Below, piece by piece: positions 1 through 5,837 of a DNA stretch of 5,838 nucleotides. The translations under genes were made by a program, and so were the position numbers. Position 1 is the first letter of the stretch. Each line of letters opens with the position of its first letter. The notes beneath the pieces are model-generated. The model saw only the letters and a list, made by a program, of their open reading frames with translations. It was not told the origin of the DNA and made no database searches. This stretch comes from Candidatus Sulfotelmatobacter sp. (GTDB lineage: Bacteria; Acidobacteriota; Terriglobia; Terriglobales; Acidobacteriaceae), in assembly GCA_030040725.1 (NCBI GenBank), contig JASHTD010000594.1, positions 1 through 5,838 on the forward strand, read 5' to 3'.

Positions 1-2
1 TG

Positions 3-512
3 GTGCGCGATGGCAAACCGCTTCCTCCGCCCGGCCTTCACGATCTCGAAATCTTGCCCGATGCCGCGCCGGCGCTCGCCGAGCTAAGATCCAGAGGATT
101 TCCTCTCTACGTCATCACCAACCAGCCCGACGTAGCCCGTGGTACCCTCACCCGTGCCAAAGTGGATGCCATGAACCAAAAGTTAGCCTCCCTGCTCCCG
201 GTCGATGACATCTTCGTCTGTTATCATGACGATGCAGATCATTGCGCGTGCCGGAAACCCAAACCCGGCCTGATCCATGAGGCACAGCGCAAGCACGATA
301 TCGATCTCGCTCGCAGTTTCGTTGTGGGGGATCGCTGGCGCGATATTGACGCCGGCCACGCTGCAGGTTGCAAAACAATTTTGATCGACTACGGCTACCG
401 CGAGAGAAGGTCCACCGAGCCTCCGGAAGCGACGGTACGATCTTTGCGCGAAGCGGCCGAATGGATCATTCGTTCCAGCTTAAAGGAGCCCAAGAATGAA
501 GTCAGTCTCTGA
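3..512 (+). CDS. GmhB-like HAD phosphatase (D,D-heptose 1,7-bisphosphate 7-phosphatase family), 5'-partial
   Basis: HAD-superfamily phosphatase of the histidinol-phosphate/heptose-bisphosphate phosphatase type, which in the GmhB pathway removes the 7-phosphate of heptose 1,7-bisphosphate in the cytoplasm. Seen here, numbering from the GTG at 3: HAD motif II VITNQ (37-41), a Cys/His zinc-loop pattern C73-x-H75 ... C81-x-C83, the motif III lysine in CRKPKPG (83-89), and motif IV GDRWRDID with D110 and D114. The N-terminal DxDGT nucleophile motif is missing only because the reading frame is open to the left edge, so the GTG at 3 is probably an internal valine and not the start. The last 17 bp overlap the following transaldolase gene, which suggests one operon and translational coupling. 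The zinc-loop spacing is shorter than in E. coli GmhB, so the exact substrate (heptose anomer or another sugar phosphate) is uncertain. The family call is secure; the heptose role is inferred. Confidence 0.88.
   Translation: MRDGKPLPPPGLHDLEILPDAAPALAELRSRGFPLYVITNQPDVARGTLTRAKVDAMNQKLASLLPVDDIFVCYHDDADHCACRKPKPGLIHEAQRKHDIDLARSFVVGDRWRDIDAGHAAGCKTILIDYGYRERRSTEPPEATVRSLREAAEWIIRSSLKEPKNEVSL
482..488 (+). promoter_or_regulatory. Shine-Dalgarno site of the transaldolase gene
   Basis: AAAGGAG lies 7 nt before the ATG at 496, inside the end of the upstream phosphatase gene. It fixes the transaldolase start and supports translation as a coupled pair with a 17-bp gene overlap. Confidence 0.75.
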
Positions 513-1254
513 GTTGAAGGTTCGGGTGTTTGCCGATGGGGCCGATAAGGCCACCATGCTCGCCCTTCACCGCGAGCCTTACATCAAGGGCTTCACCACC
601 AATCCAACTCTGATGCGGAAAGCGGGGGTCACCGATTACGAGCGCTTCGCCCGCGAGATTCTTGAGCACATTCCCGACCGGCCCATTTGCTTGGAAGTTC
701 TCGCCGACGATGAAGACGAAATGGAGCGCCAGGCCCACCACATCGCCAGCTGGGGCTCCAATGTTTACGTAAAGATTCCCGTCACCAATACGCGGCGCGA
801 ACCGATGTATAACTTGATTCGCCGCTTGAGCGGCCAGGGAATTCGGGTAAACGCCACCGCCGTACTCGCCCTCGACCAGGTGCAACGCAGCGCGCAAGCC
901 CTAAAGGACGGCGCGCCGTCTTATGTTTCGATTTTCGCCGGGCGTGTCGCCGATACCGGACGCGATCCGGTTCCACTCATGAAATCTGCGCTTGAGTTGA
1001 TGGCAGCAAATGAGGAATCTCAGTTAGTCTGGGCAAGTCCCCGGGAACTACTCAATATTTTTCAGGCCGACGCCATCGGCTGCCACATCGTCACTGTAAC
1101 TTCCGACATTGTTAAGAAAATCGCACTCATCGGCAAAGACCTGCACGAACTTTCTCTCGAAACCGTACAGATGTTCTACGATGATGCCGCCCGCTCCGGA
1201 TACAAGTTAGAACTTGCTCCGGAGGAGCAGCCGGTCGGATCGGTTCGAAGCTAA
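496..1254 (+). CDS. Transaldolase family protein (small TalC/FSA-like type, polysaccharide-cluster variant)
   Basis: A 252-residue class I aldolase of the transaldolase family, with a single (beta/alpha)8 barrel and no extra domains. Enzymes of this family move a dihydroxyacetone unit between sugar phosphates, or cleave fructose 6-phosphate, through a Schiff base. Visible motifs are the early FADGAD strand with D14, GFTTNPTL (32-39), and VYVKIPVT with the Schiff-base lysine K93. VNATAV (118-123), SIFAGRVADTGRDP and a C-terminal TSDI segment also fit. The start is well supported by AAAGGAG 7 nt upstream. Canonical FSA/TalC proteins are about 215-220 residues; this one is longer, mainly at the C-terminus. 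The gene overlaps the GmhB-like phosphatase. From memory, very similar transaldolases sit in exopolysaccharide or nucleotide-sugar clusters beside SIS isomerases and HAD phosphatases, so it may supply or remodel a sedoheptulose- or heptose-type precursor rather than serve the central pentose phosphate pathway. That role is inference. Confidence 0.9.
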   Translation: MKSVSELKVRVFADGADKATMLALHREPYIKGFTTNPTLMRKAGVTDYERFAREILEHIPDRPICLEVLADDEDEMERQAHHIASWGSNVYVKIPVTNTRREPMYNLIRRLSGQGIRVNATAVLALDQVQRSAQALKDGAPSYVSIFAGRVADTGRDPVPLMKSALELMAANEESQLVWASPRELLNIFQADAIGCHIVTVTSDIVKKIALIGKDLHELSLETVQMFYDDAARSGYKLELAPEEQPVGSVRS

Positions 1255-1278
1255 GAAGCGGGAGCGAAGGTTTCAGGG

Positions 1279-1385
1279 TCTTCCGATCTGGCAAGAACCA
1301 ACGGTCAAGTGGATCGGCTCAGCGCATGGCAAAAGCCGCCCGCGAGCGGCTTGTCGAAGAACTCCTCTACTCTGATTTCCGATCT
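1279..1385. repeat. Pair of 9-bp direct repeats (TTCCGATCT) around the convergent intergenic gap
   Basis: TTCCGATCT occurs at 1281-1289 and again at 1377-1385, about 96 bp apart. The first copy extends to TCTTCCGATCT (1279-1289). The second runs into the stop codon of the response-regulator gene. The segment between carries a hairpin but no terminal inverted repeats and no coding sign, so a mobile element is not supported. Chance, or a scar, are both possible. Confidence 0.35.
1331..1352 (-). terminator. Probable intrinsic terminator between convergent genes
   Basis: A perfect 7-bp GC-rich stem, AAGCCGC (1333-1339) with GCGGCTT (1346-1352), closes a 6-nt loop. Read on the minus strand the stem runs into TTTT (the AAAA at 1331-1334), which suits termination of the response-regulator transcript about 30 nt after its stop codon. 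On the plus strand only TTG follows, so termination of the phosphatase-transaldolase transcript would be weaker. The U-tract is short and partly inside the stem, which limits confidence. Confidence 0.5.
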
Positions 1386-2058
1386 AAGGCATCACTCCCG
1401 CCGGTGCCTGCGGCGATGGTCCGGACGCGGTGGCAGCCGCGGCTTCGTTCAGAATCCGGTGATGGATGGTGAATAGCGCCAGCTCCAGCCGGTCCGATAC
1501 GCCAATCTTGTCGTAAACGTTGCGCAGATAATTCTTGATGACTTGCTCGGTGGTGCCCAGCTGTGAGGCGATCTCTTTATTCTTATAGCCCTGCACGATC
1601 AGGGCGACAATGCGCAGCTCCTTTGCGGTGAGCCGGTCGCGCACCCGCAACCCGACCATATCGTTTTCGGTGAGCTCGCTCGGAACCGCTACATCCTGCA
1701 CCCAGGTTTCGCCGCGCGCGACCTTGCGCACGCAATCCACCAGTGCGGCGCTGGTCACATTGCGGTAAACCACACCATGAGCGCCGTTGCCCATGTGCCG
1801 CTGCGCGCTCTCGCCGGTATCGGCAAGCACGACGACGCGGGTCTTGGCGCGGTTCGCGGCCTGCGCGATCGCCGCAAAGTCGTTGTGAAAGCCCGCCGCC
1901 ACCACCAGAACCGCCGCCCGAAATTTATCCAGAGCCATAAACATCTGCTCCGGAGTCTGAGCCTGCGCGACAATGCGCATCTCGTCTTCCACCGCCAGAA
2001 CTTTGGCGATGCCCGCCCGGAAGATTGCCTGATTATCGGCCAGAATCAGTTTGAGCAT
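1384..2058 (-). CDS. NarL/FixJ (LuxR)-type response regulator with a degenerate receiver domain
   Basis: A 224-residue cytoplasmic DNA-binding regulator. Residues 1-117 follow the receiver fold (LKLILADNQAIFRAGI at the start, GAHGVVYRN near 92-100). Residues 143-203 are a clear LuxR-type helix-turn-helix: LTAKE (143-147), GYKNKEIASQLG (157-168), a recognition helix around VIKNYL (173-178), then KIGVSDRLELA (184-194). An Ala/Pro-rich tail of about 20 residues ends the protein. By my alignment the phospho-acceptor Asp position is Ala54 (VLVVAAG), the second acidic-pocket residue is Asn9, the switch Thr/Ser is Ala79 and the conserved Lys is Arg99. Only Asp8 of the active site remains, so canonical phosphorylation looks impossible. 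No histidine kinase gene is adjacent. The ATG is supported by GGAG 10 nt upstream. It lies 162 bp downstream of the PilZ gene on the same strand and could be co-transcribed. Its DNA targets cannot be told from the sequence. Confidence 0.9.
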   Translation of the reverse strand: MLKLILADNQAIFRAGIAKVLAVEDEMRIVAQAQTPEQMFMALDKFRAAVLVVAAGFHNDFAAIAQAANRAKTRVVVLADTGESAQRHMGNGAHGVVYRNVTSAALVDCVRKVARGETWVQDVAVPSELTENDMVGLRVRDRLTAKELRIVALIVQGYKNKEIASQLGTTEQVIKNYLRNVYDKIGVSDRLELALFTIHHRILNEAAAATASGPSPQAPAGVMP

Positions 2059-2068
2059 GTTATCCGCT

Positions 2069-2072
2069 CTCC
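2069..2072 (-). promoter_or_regulatory. Shine-Dalgarno site of the response-regulator gene
   Basis: On the minus strand GGAG lies 10 nt upstream of the ATG ending at 2058. It is the only purine-rich match close to this start, and it agrees with the receiver domain beginning at residue 2. Confidence 0.55.
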
Positions 2073-2113
2073 AAAATTCGCTTTCACGTTCTGTTCCCGC
2101 CCCGGCGGAGTTC

Positions 2114-2180
2114 CTGACTGCCGATTTTCTGATTGCTGATTGAAAAGCTCTGGAAGCCCCTTCGATCAGAAATCAGCAAC
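2114..2180. repeat. Inverted array of about 7-bp units (CTGATTG-type) between the PilZ and regulator genes
   Basis: The left arm reads in units CTGACTG (2114-2120), CCGATTTT (2121-2128), CTGATTG (2129-2135) and CTGATTG (2136-2142). The right arm carries the reverse-complement type, CAGAAAT (2167-2173) and CAGCAAC (2174-2180). TTGCTGATT (2133-2141) pairs perfectly with AATCAGCAA (2171-2179), and TTTCTGAT (2126-2133) with ATCAGAAA (2165-2172). These two pairings exclude one another. The spacer at 2152-2162 can form a small GAAG/CTTC hairpin. This could be a dispersed intergenic repeat or an RNA structure in the spacer of a PilZ-regulator transcript. No U-tract follows, so it is not a standard terminator. 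Confidence 0.55.
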
Positions 2181-2220
2181 CCACAGTTTTGATCCCGCCA
2201 GATAAACGAAATAAAGCGCC

Positions 2221-2598
2221 TTACGTATTCCTGACAAACTCGTACGAATCGATCACGCAAGCCACGCCCTTGCCCTCCGGCGCGGTGCCGCTGGGATCGG
2301 TGCGCACCACCCGCCCTTTGCACTGGATGACAACGTTCTCCGGGCCGCCGGTGACATCCGGCGGCAGCGTGATTTCAAACTCTACCGGGGATCCGATCTC
2401 CAGCGACGCATCGGCGCGAATGTAGACTCCCGCCGCGCTCAAATCTCCTGTTGTCCCTTTGGCCCCGCCGCCGGCGCTTTCGTTGTGAATCTTGATCGGC
2501 AAATGAAGGGGAAATCTTTTTCCGGTCCGCGCTTCGGACACTGTGCCTCCTCTTTCGTGGTTCGACCGTTCGCTCTCGGCAAACGAGGTAAAAGTCAT
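2221..2598 (-). CDS. Single-domain PilZ protein, probable c-di-GMP receptor
   Basis: A small cytoplasmic protein (125 residues from the ATG at 2598) made of one PilZ domain. The c-di-GMP contacts are both present: R24-xxx-R28 (within EARTGKRF) and D52-L-S54-A-A-G57 (GDLSAAGVYI). They are followed by the usual beta-barrel strands (SPVEFEITLP, then CKGRVVRTDPSG and GVACVIDSYEF). Retention of both motifs suggests real ligand binding. The ATG has AGGAG at 2608-2612, 9 nt away. An in-frame GTG at codon 20 (2539-2541) has a full AGGAGG 4 nt before it and would give a 106-residue protein that starts just ahead of the RxxxR motif; residues 1-19 show no domain. It is divergent from the HtrA-like protease gene and upstream of the response regulator. 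The output partner (motility, polysaccharide synthase or transcription) is not apparent; an HD-GYP gene about 1.7 kb away acts on the same second messenger. Confidence 0.9.
   Translation of the reverse strand: MTFTSFAESERSNHERGGTVSEARTGKRFPLHLPIKIHNESAGGGAKGTTGDLSAAGVYIRADASLEIGSPVEFEITLPPDVTGGPENVVIQCKGRVVRTDPSGTAPEGKGVACVIDSYEFVRNT
2546..2551 (-). promoter_or_regulatory. Internal Shine-Dalgarno site for an alternative PilZ start
   Basis: AGGAGG on the minus strand lies 4 nt before an in-frame GTG (2541-2539, codon 20 of the PilZ gene). The match is stronger than at the annotated ATG, although the spacing is short. Confidence 0.45.
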
Positions 2599-2607
2599 CG
2601 AAATGCG

Positions 2608-2612
2608 CTCCT
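2608..2612 (-). promoter_or_regulatory. Shine-Dalgarno site of the PilZ gene (upstream start)
   Basis: AGGAG on the minus strand, 9 nt before the ATG at 2598. Spacing is good, and this supports the longer PilZ form. Confidence 0.6.
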
Positions 2613-2648
2613 GACGTGCGGATCGACCACAATTGATGCTCAGGGCAG

Positions 2649-2654
2649 GTTATA
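2649..2654 (-). promoter_or_regulatory. Possible -10 element of the PilZ promoter
   Basis: TATAAC on the minus strand (five of six consensus bases) lies about 50 bp upstream of the PilZ ATG in an AT-rich part of the divergent region. At the right distance upstream only a poor -35 match (TTTTAT) is seen, so this is tentative. Confidence 0.3.
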
Positions 2655-2755
2655 TCACGGATTACATCTCGATAAAAGCCTGATAACGAGTTAGTTAATA
2701 GAAACGAGATTGCCTCTGAACCTCGTCTGGGCTTTCTCGCTCGCCACCCGCCGCA

Positions 2756-2764
2756 TGCTATTTT
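2756..2764 (+). promoter_or_regulatory. Possible extended -10 element of the protease promoter
   Basis: TGCTATTTT resembles an extended -10 (TG-N-TATTTT) about 35 bp upstream of the protease ATG at 2800. No good -35 box is visible. If used, it would put transcription start after the TTG at 2710 and so rule out the longer N-terminus. Confidence 0.25.
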
Positions 2765-2790
2765 CTGAGGTGGGAGCCGTTAATCCCTCC

Positions 2791-2795
2791 AGGAG
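2791..2795 (+). promoter_or_regulatory. Shine-Dalgarno site that sets the protease start
   Basis: AGGAG lies 4 nt before the ATG at 2800 and 10 nt before a second in-frame ATG at 2806. Either gives a normal signal peptide. No comparable site precedes the TTG at 2710, so the long version of the open frame is disfavoured. Confidence 0.65.
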
Positions 2796-2799
2796 ATTT

Positions 2800-4308
2800 A
2801 TGCCGATGTTTCCGCGTCTTCATTACCGCACATGGCCGGTTCGGCCAGGGTTGCTCGCCTCCGCGCTTTCTTTGCTTCTGCTCTCAAATACATCGATCCT
2901 ATCGCAACAGCCGTCAACCCAGAAGCAAGAGAAACCGGTTCAGCCCGCGCAATCCTCGCCACAAGATTCGGCTGGGAACGCATCAAAGCAGGCTCTGGCC
3001 CAATTCAACGACGCCCTTGAGTCTCTTGCTGCCAAAGTCTCTCCTGCGGTCGTGCAGATTCTCGTCACCGGCTACGCCCCCGTACGCGATACAGATCGCT
3101 CGGAGACCGCTCTGATCGTGCGCCAACACGCAGTCGGCTCGGGCGTCATCATCGACTCCGATGGCTACATCATGACGAATGCGCACGTGGTTGAAGGCGC
3201 ACAGCACATCCGCGTCGCGCTGCCGATTCCCGGTGATACTGGACACGATGTACCCGTAGGCAAGCGCCACATCCTCGAAGCGCGCCTGCTCGGAGTTCAC
3301 AAGGAGACCGACCTCGCGCTGCTCAAGATTGATGCCACCGCTCTACCCACTCTTCCTTTGCTCGTGCGGGAACGTCCCCGCGTTGGTCAACTTGTGTTCG
3401 CCATTGGCAGTCCGGAGGGTTTGCAAAACTCCGTAACCATGGGTGTAGTGAGCGCAGTGGCACGCCAACCCGACCCGACCAAAGCCATGACCTACATTCA
3501 GACCGATGCGCCGATTAACCCCGGCAACAGCGGAGGCCCGCTGGTCGATATGAACGGCGCGGTCGTCGGAATCAATACTTTTATTCTTTCCGAGGGAGGC
3601 GGCAGCGAAGGCCTGGGATTTGCCATCCCGGCCCGTATCGTCGATTTTGTTTATCGCAGCCTGCGCAAATACGGCCACGTGCACCGCGTCATAATCGGAG
3701 CCGACGCACAGGAGATCACTCCCGATATGGCGGATGGCCTGCATCTCACCCAGCGCTGGGGCGTGATTATCGCCGATGTGAAGCCCGATGGTCCCGCTGC
3801 CGCGGCTGGTCTGCACATTCAGGATATTGTTCTCCGCGCTGACGATCGCCGCGTCGAAACCCTGCCGGGCCTTTCCGCGGCACTTTACCTGCATCGGGTC
3901 GACGAATTGCTGAAGCTGGACATTCTTAGGGGTAATGAGAGGAAGACGATTTACATTCCCGCGATCGAAGAGCACGATCCCATCGATCAACTGCTTGATG
4001 CTGCCGATCCGGAGAAGAGTCTTATTCCCAAGCTGGGGATTCTCGGCATCGACTTTGACAGTAATTTGCGCAACGAGATTTCATTGCGCATTCCATCGGG
4101 CGTTGTAGTGATCGGCCGCGCCGCCGATCTCATCACGCCCGAAACCGGCCTTGAAACCGGCGACGTAATTCACTCGCTCAATACCACACCGATCCGTTCG
4201 ATGGCTGATTTGCGCGCCGCCGTTGACGAACTAAAAACTGGAGCGCCAGTCGTCTTGCAGGTCGAACGCTCCGACGGCTTCACCTATCTGACTTTTGAAA
4301 TGGAATAG
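2800..4308 (+). CDS. HtrA/DegP-like periplasmic serine protease (S1C) with two PDZ domains
   Basis: A trypsin-fold protease and chaperone of the Do/HtrA family, which degrades or refolds damaged envelope proteins. From the ATG at 2800 it has 502 residues, near DegP size. An Arg-containing N-terminus and a hydrophobic stretch (about 18-34) form a signal peptide, or possibly an anchor, followed by a Gln/Pro/Ser-rich linker (36-62). The protease domain carries the full catalytic triad: His129 in TNAHVV, Asp171 in ETDLALLKI and Ser244 in GNSGGPL, with QTDAPINPG just before. PDZ1 spans about 297-387 and PDZ2 about 412-502, ending at the stop. An insert around 92-110 lies where DegP has its LA loop, but it is short. 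The open frame reaches back to a TTG at 2710, but AGGAG at 2791 and the signal peptide support 2800 (or 2806). The gene is divergent from PilZ and convergent with the HD-GYP gene. It is predicted active; substrates are unknown. Confidence 0.93.
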   Translation: MPMFPRLHYRTWPVRPGLLASALSLLLLSNTSILSQQPSTQKQEKPVQPAQSSPQDSAGNASKQALAQFNDALESLAAKVSPAVVQILVTGYAPVRDTDRSETALIVRQHAVGSGVIIDSDGYIMTNAHVVEGAQHIRVALPIPGDTGHDVPVGKRHILEARLLGVHKETDLALLKIDATALPTLPLLVRERPRVGQLVFAIGSPEGLQNSVTMGVVSAVARQPDPTKAMTYIQTDAPINPGNSGGPLVDMNGAVVGINTFILSEGGGSEGLGFAIPARIVDFVYRSLRKYGHVHRVIIGADAQEITPDMADGLHLTQRWGVIIADVKPDGPAAAAGLHIQDIVLRADDRRVETLPGLSAALYLHRVDELLKLDILRGNERKTIYIPAIEEHDPIDQLLDAADPEKSLIPKLGILGIDFDSNLRNEISLRIPSGVVVIGRAADLITPETGLETGDVIHSLNTTPIRSMADLRAAVDELKTGAPVVLQVERSDGFTYLTFEME

Positions 4309-4328
4309 CAACCAGCATCAGATAGCAA

Positions 4329-5837
4329 TTAACACTGCCCTGCTCTGGCGGCCGCGGCAGTGGAAGATTTCGGAAGGCTGGTATTGGCCTCATCGCTTAC
4401 CCGCATGGAATTTTCCATCGCTGATGCCAAGCTGGAACAGATGAACTTCAGGAGATCCAGGTCATCGCTCGTAAATGCATCCTGCTTGGCGCGATAAAGC
4501 GCCAGCACCGCAATTACATTCGATTTTCCTTGTAGTGGGACGGCCACCGCCGAGCGCAGCGTGCTGTACTTGCTAGGATCGTTTAAATATCCCGGCTCGA
4601 CCGACGGATTGCCGTTCAAAATCGCCTTGCAATTCTCCGCCACCCATCCCGACAAACCTTCGCCGACGGGAATTCGCAAAGATGAAAACAGACGGAAGTT
4701 GTCGCCGCTTACGAACGCAGGGACCAGGACTTTTTCCTGGACCACATAGACTGCCAGCGAATCATGCGGGATGAAACGCTTCACGCGGACTGCCAGCAAT
4801 GAGATCAGATCTTCGAAACCTAGCGAACGACCAAGTTTCTGCCCAAATTGCGAAAATGCATCTACTTCTGTTCGCACTGCGGCAATCAGTTCGCGGCTGT
4901 CGTGCGCTCGCTCGCCGGAGGGAACTGCTCGCGTTGCCGATTCGGCAAAACCCGCATCCGGAGCCAATCCACGTTCAACTTTGATATCCTTCGATAGTTT
5001 GGGCGGAGTTTGCACGGGCTGCTGGTTGGCGAGATTCTCCAGTTCGACATAGCGGCGCTGAAGAACCTCGACCACCCGCGGATCGAAACTGATGCCCGAC
5101 TCCGAAACCACCATGGCCATCGCTTCGTCCAGCGGCAATGCCTTTCGGTATTGCCGGTCCGAGGCCAGCGCATCGAGGCAATCGACAGCCGAAAGAATTC
5201 GCGCTCCAATGGGGATAGCTTCACCCTTCAACCCGTTCGGATATCCGCTGCCATCCCATTTCTCATGGTGGGCTCGCACAATCGGGACTACGGGATACGG
5301 AAAATCGACCTGCTCGAGAATTTCCGCGCCTACGATGGGATGAATCTTCATCTTCTCGAATTCTTCCGGCGTTAGCTTCCCGGGCTTTGCAATGATGTGC
5401 TCCGGAACGGCCAGCTTGCCGATGTCGTGCAGCACTGACGCGGCTTGCAGCGCCTCGGTTTCGTCTTCGCTCAGGCCAAGCTCGCGCGCCAGTTCCATCG
5501 CGTAAACCCGCACTCGCTGCAAATGCTCCCCGGTCGTCTGATCTTTGGCCTCGATCGCCAGGGCCAGAGCCTCGATCGTTCGTAGATGAAGATGAGAGAC
5601 TTTTTCTGCGTGCAACTTTTCCGCTTCGAGTTTGCCGAGGTAAAGGCAATAAGAGCGGTAGAGCAGGTAGATCGGGGCCAAGAGGAGCAAGGCCGCCTGC
5701 CATCCAATGTAGTGGTTCAGGAAACTGATGGAGCCGGCGATCGCTGCTCCCACCATGTAATAAGGGAAGGTCCAGCGGTACGTCTTATTCCAGACGCTGG
5801 CGACCGGCTTTTCCTCGGTCAGGCCGATGATCACTGA
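4329..5837 (-). CDS. Membrane-anchored HD-GYP c-di-GMP phosphodiesterase with C-terminal GAF domain, 5'-partial
   Basis: HD-GYP proteins hydrolyse c-di-GMP. Numbering from the GTG at 5834, the visible part has two probable transmembrane helices (about 22-39 and 44-62), a helical linker (65-85), the HD-GYP domain (about 86-265) and a GAF domain (about 340-478). A low-complexity linker (270-312) separates the two domains. Metal and active-site motifs are complete: H104 (GEHLQRV), HDIGKL with H136/D137/K140, H165, H189-H190, GSGYP (195-199) and D218. The reading frame stays open to the right edge, so the GTG at 5834 is probably internal, and more membrane segments, perhaps a sensory domain, likely lie outside. 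The GAF domain may bind a small ligand or aid dimerisation; no ligand can be named. The gene converges on the protease gene with a 20-bp gap and no evident terminator. Phosphodiesterase activity is expected from intact motifs but not shown. Confidence 0.92.
   Translation of the reverse strand, partial: SVIIGLTEEKPVASVWNKTYRWTFPYYMVGAAIAGSISFLNHYIGWQAALLLLAPIYLLYRSYCLYLGKLEAEKLHAEKVSHLHLRTIEALALAIEAKDQTTGEHLQRVRVYAMELARELGLSEDETEALQAASVLHDIGKLAVPEHIIAKPGKLTPEEFEKMKIHPIVGAEILEQVDFPYPVVPIVRAHHEKWDGSGYPNGLKGEAIPIGARILSAVDCLDALASDRQYRKALPLDEAMAMVVSESGISFDPRVVEVLQRRYVELENLANQQPVQTPPKLSKDIKVERGLAPDAGFAESATRAVPSGERAHDSRELIAAVRTEVDAFSQFGQKLGRSLGFEDLISLLAVRVKRFIPHDSLAVYVVQEKVLVPAFVSGDNFRLFSSLRIPVGEGLSGWVAENCKAILNGNPSVEPGYLNDPSKYSTLRSAVAVPLQGKSNVIAVLALYRAKQDAFTSDDLDLLKFICSSLASAMENSMRVSDEANTSLPKSSTAAAARAGQC

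Noticed and set aside
1330..1470. Small plus-strand frame starting at the ATG at 1326 in the convergent gap
   Set aside because: About 48 codons, no ribosome site, runs through the hairpin and then antisense to the regulator's coding region; no recognisable protein.
1777..2139. Plus-strand open frame of 120 codons over the response-regulator gene
   Set aside because: Antisense to the well-supported receiver domain, with no motif. Its C-terminal part only crosses the intergenic repeat.
2152..2162. GAAG-CCC-CTTC mini-hairpin as a terminator of the PilZ gene
   Set aside because: Only four base pairs and no U-tract on either strand. It may be part of the larger repeat structure but not an intrinsic terminator on its own.
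2710..2799. N-terminal extension of the protease from a TTG at 2710
   Set aside because: The extra 30 residues precede a normal signal peptide, the TTG has no Shine-Dalgarno site, and AGGAG at 2791 fits the ATG at 2800.
3343..3990. Long minus-strand open frame (215 codons) inside the protease gene
   Set aside because: It lies wholly antisense to a gene with an intact catalytic triad and PDZ domains. Its translation shows no recognisable domain and it has no clear ribosome site; it is a by-product of codon bias.
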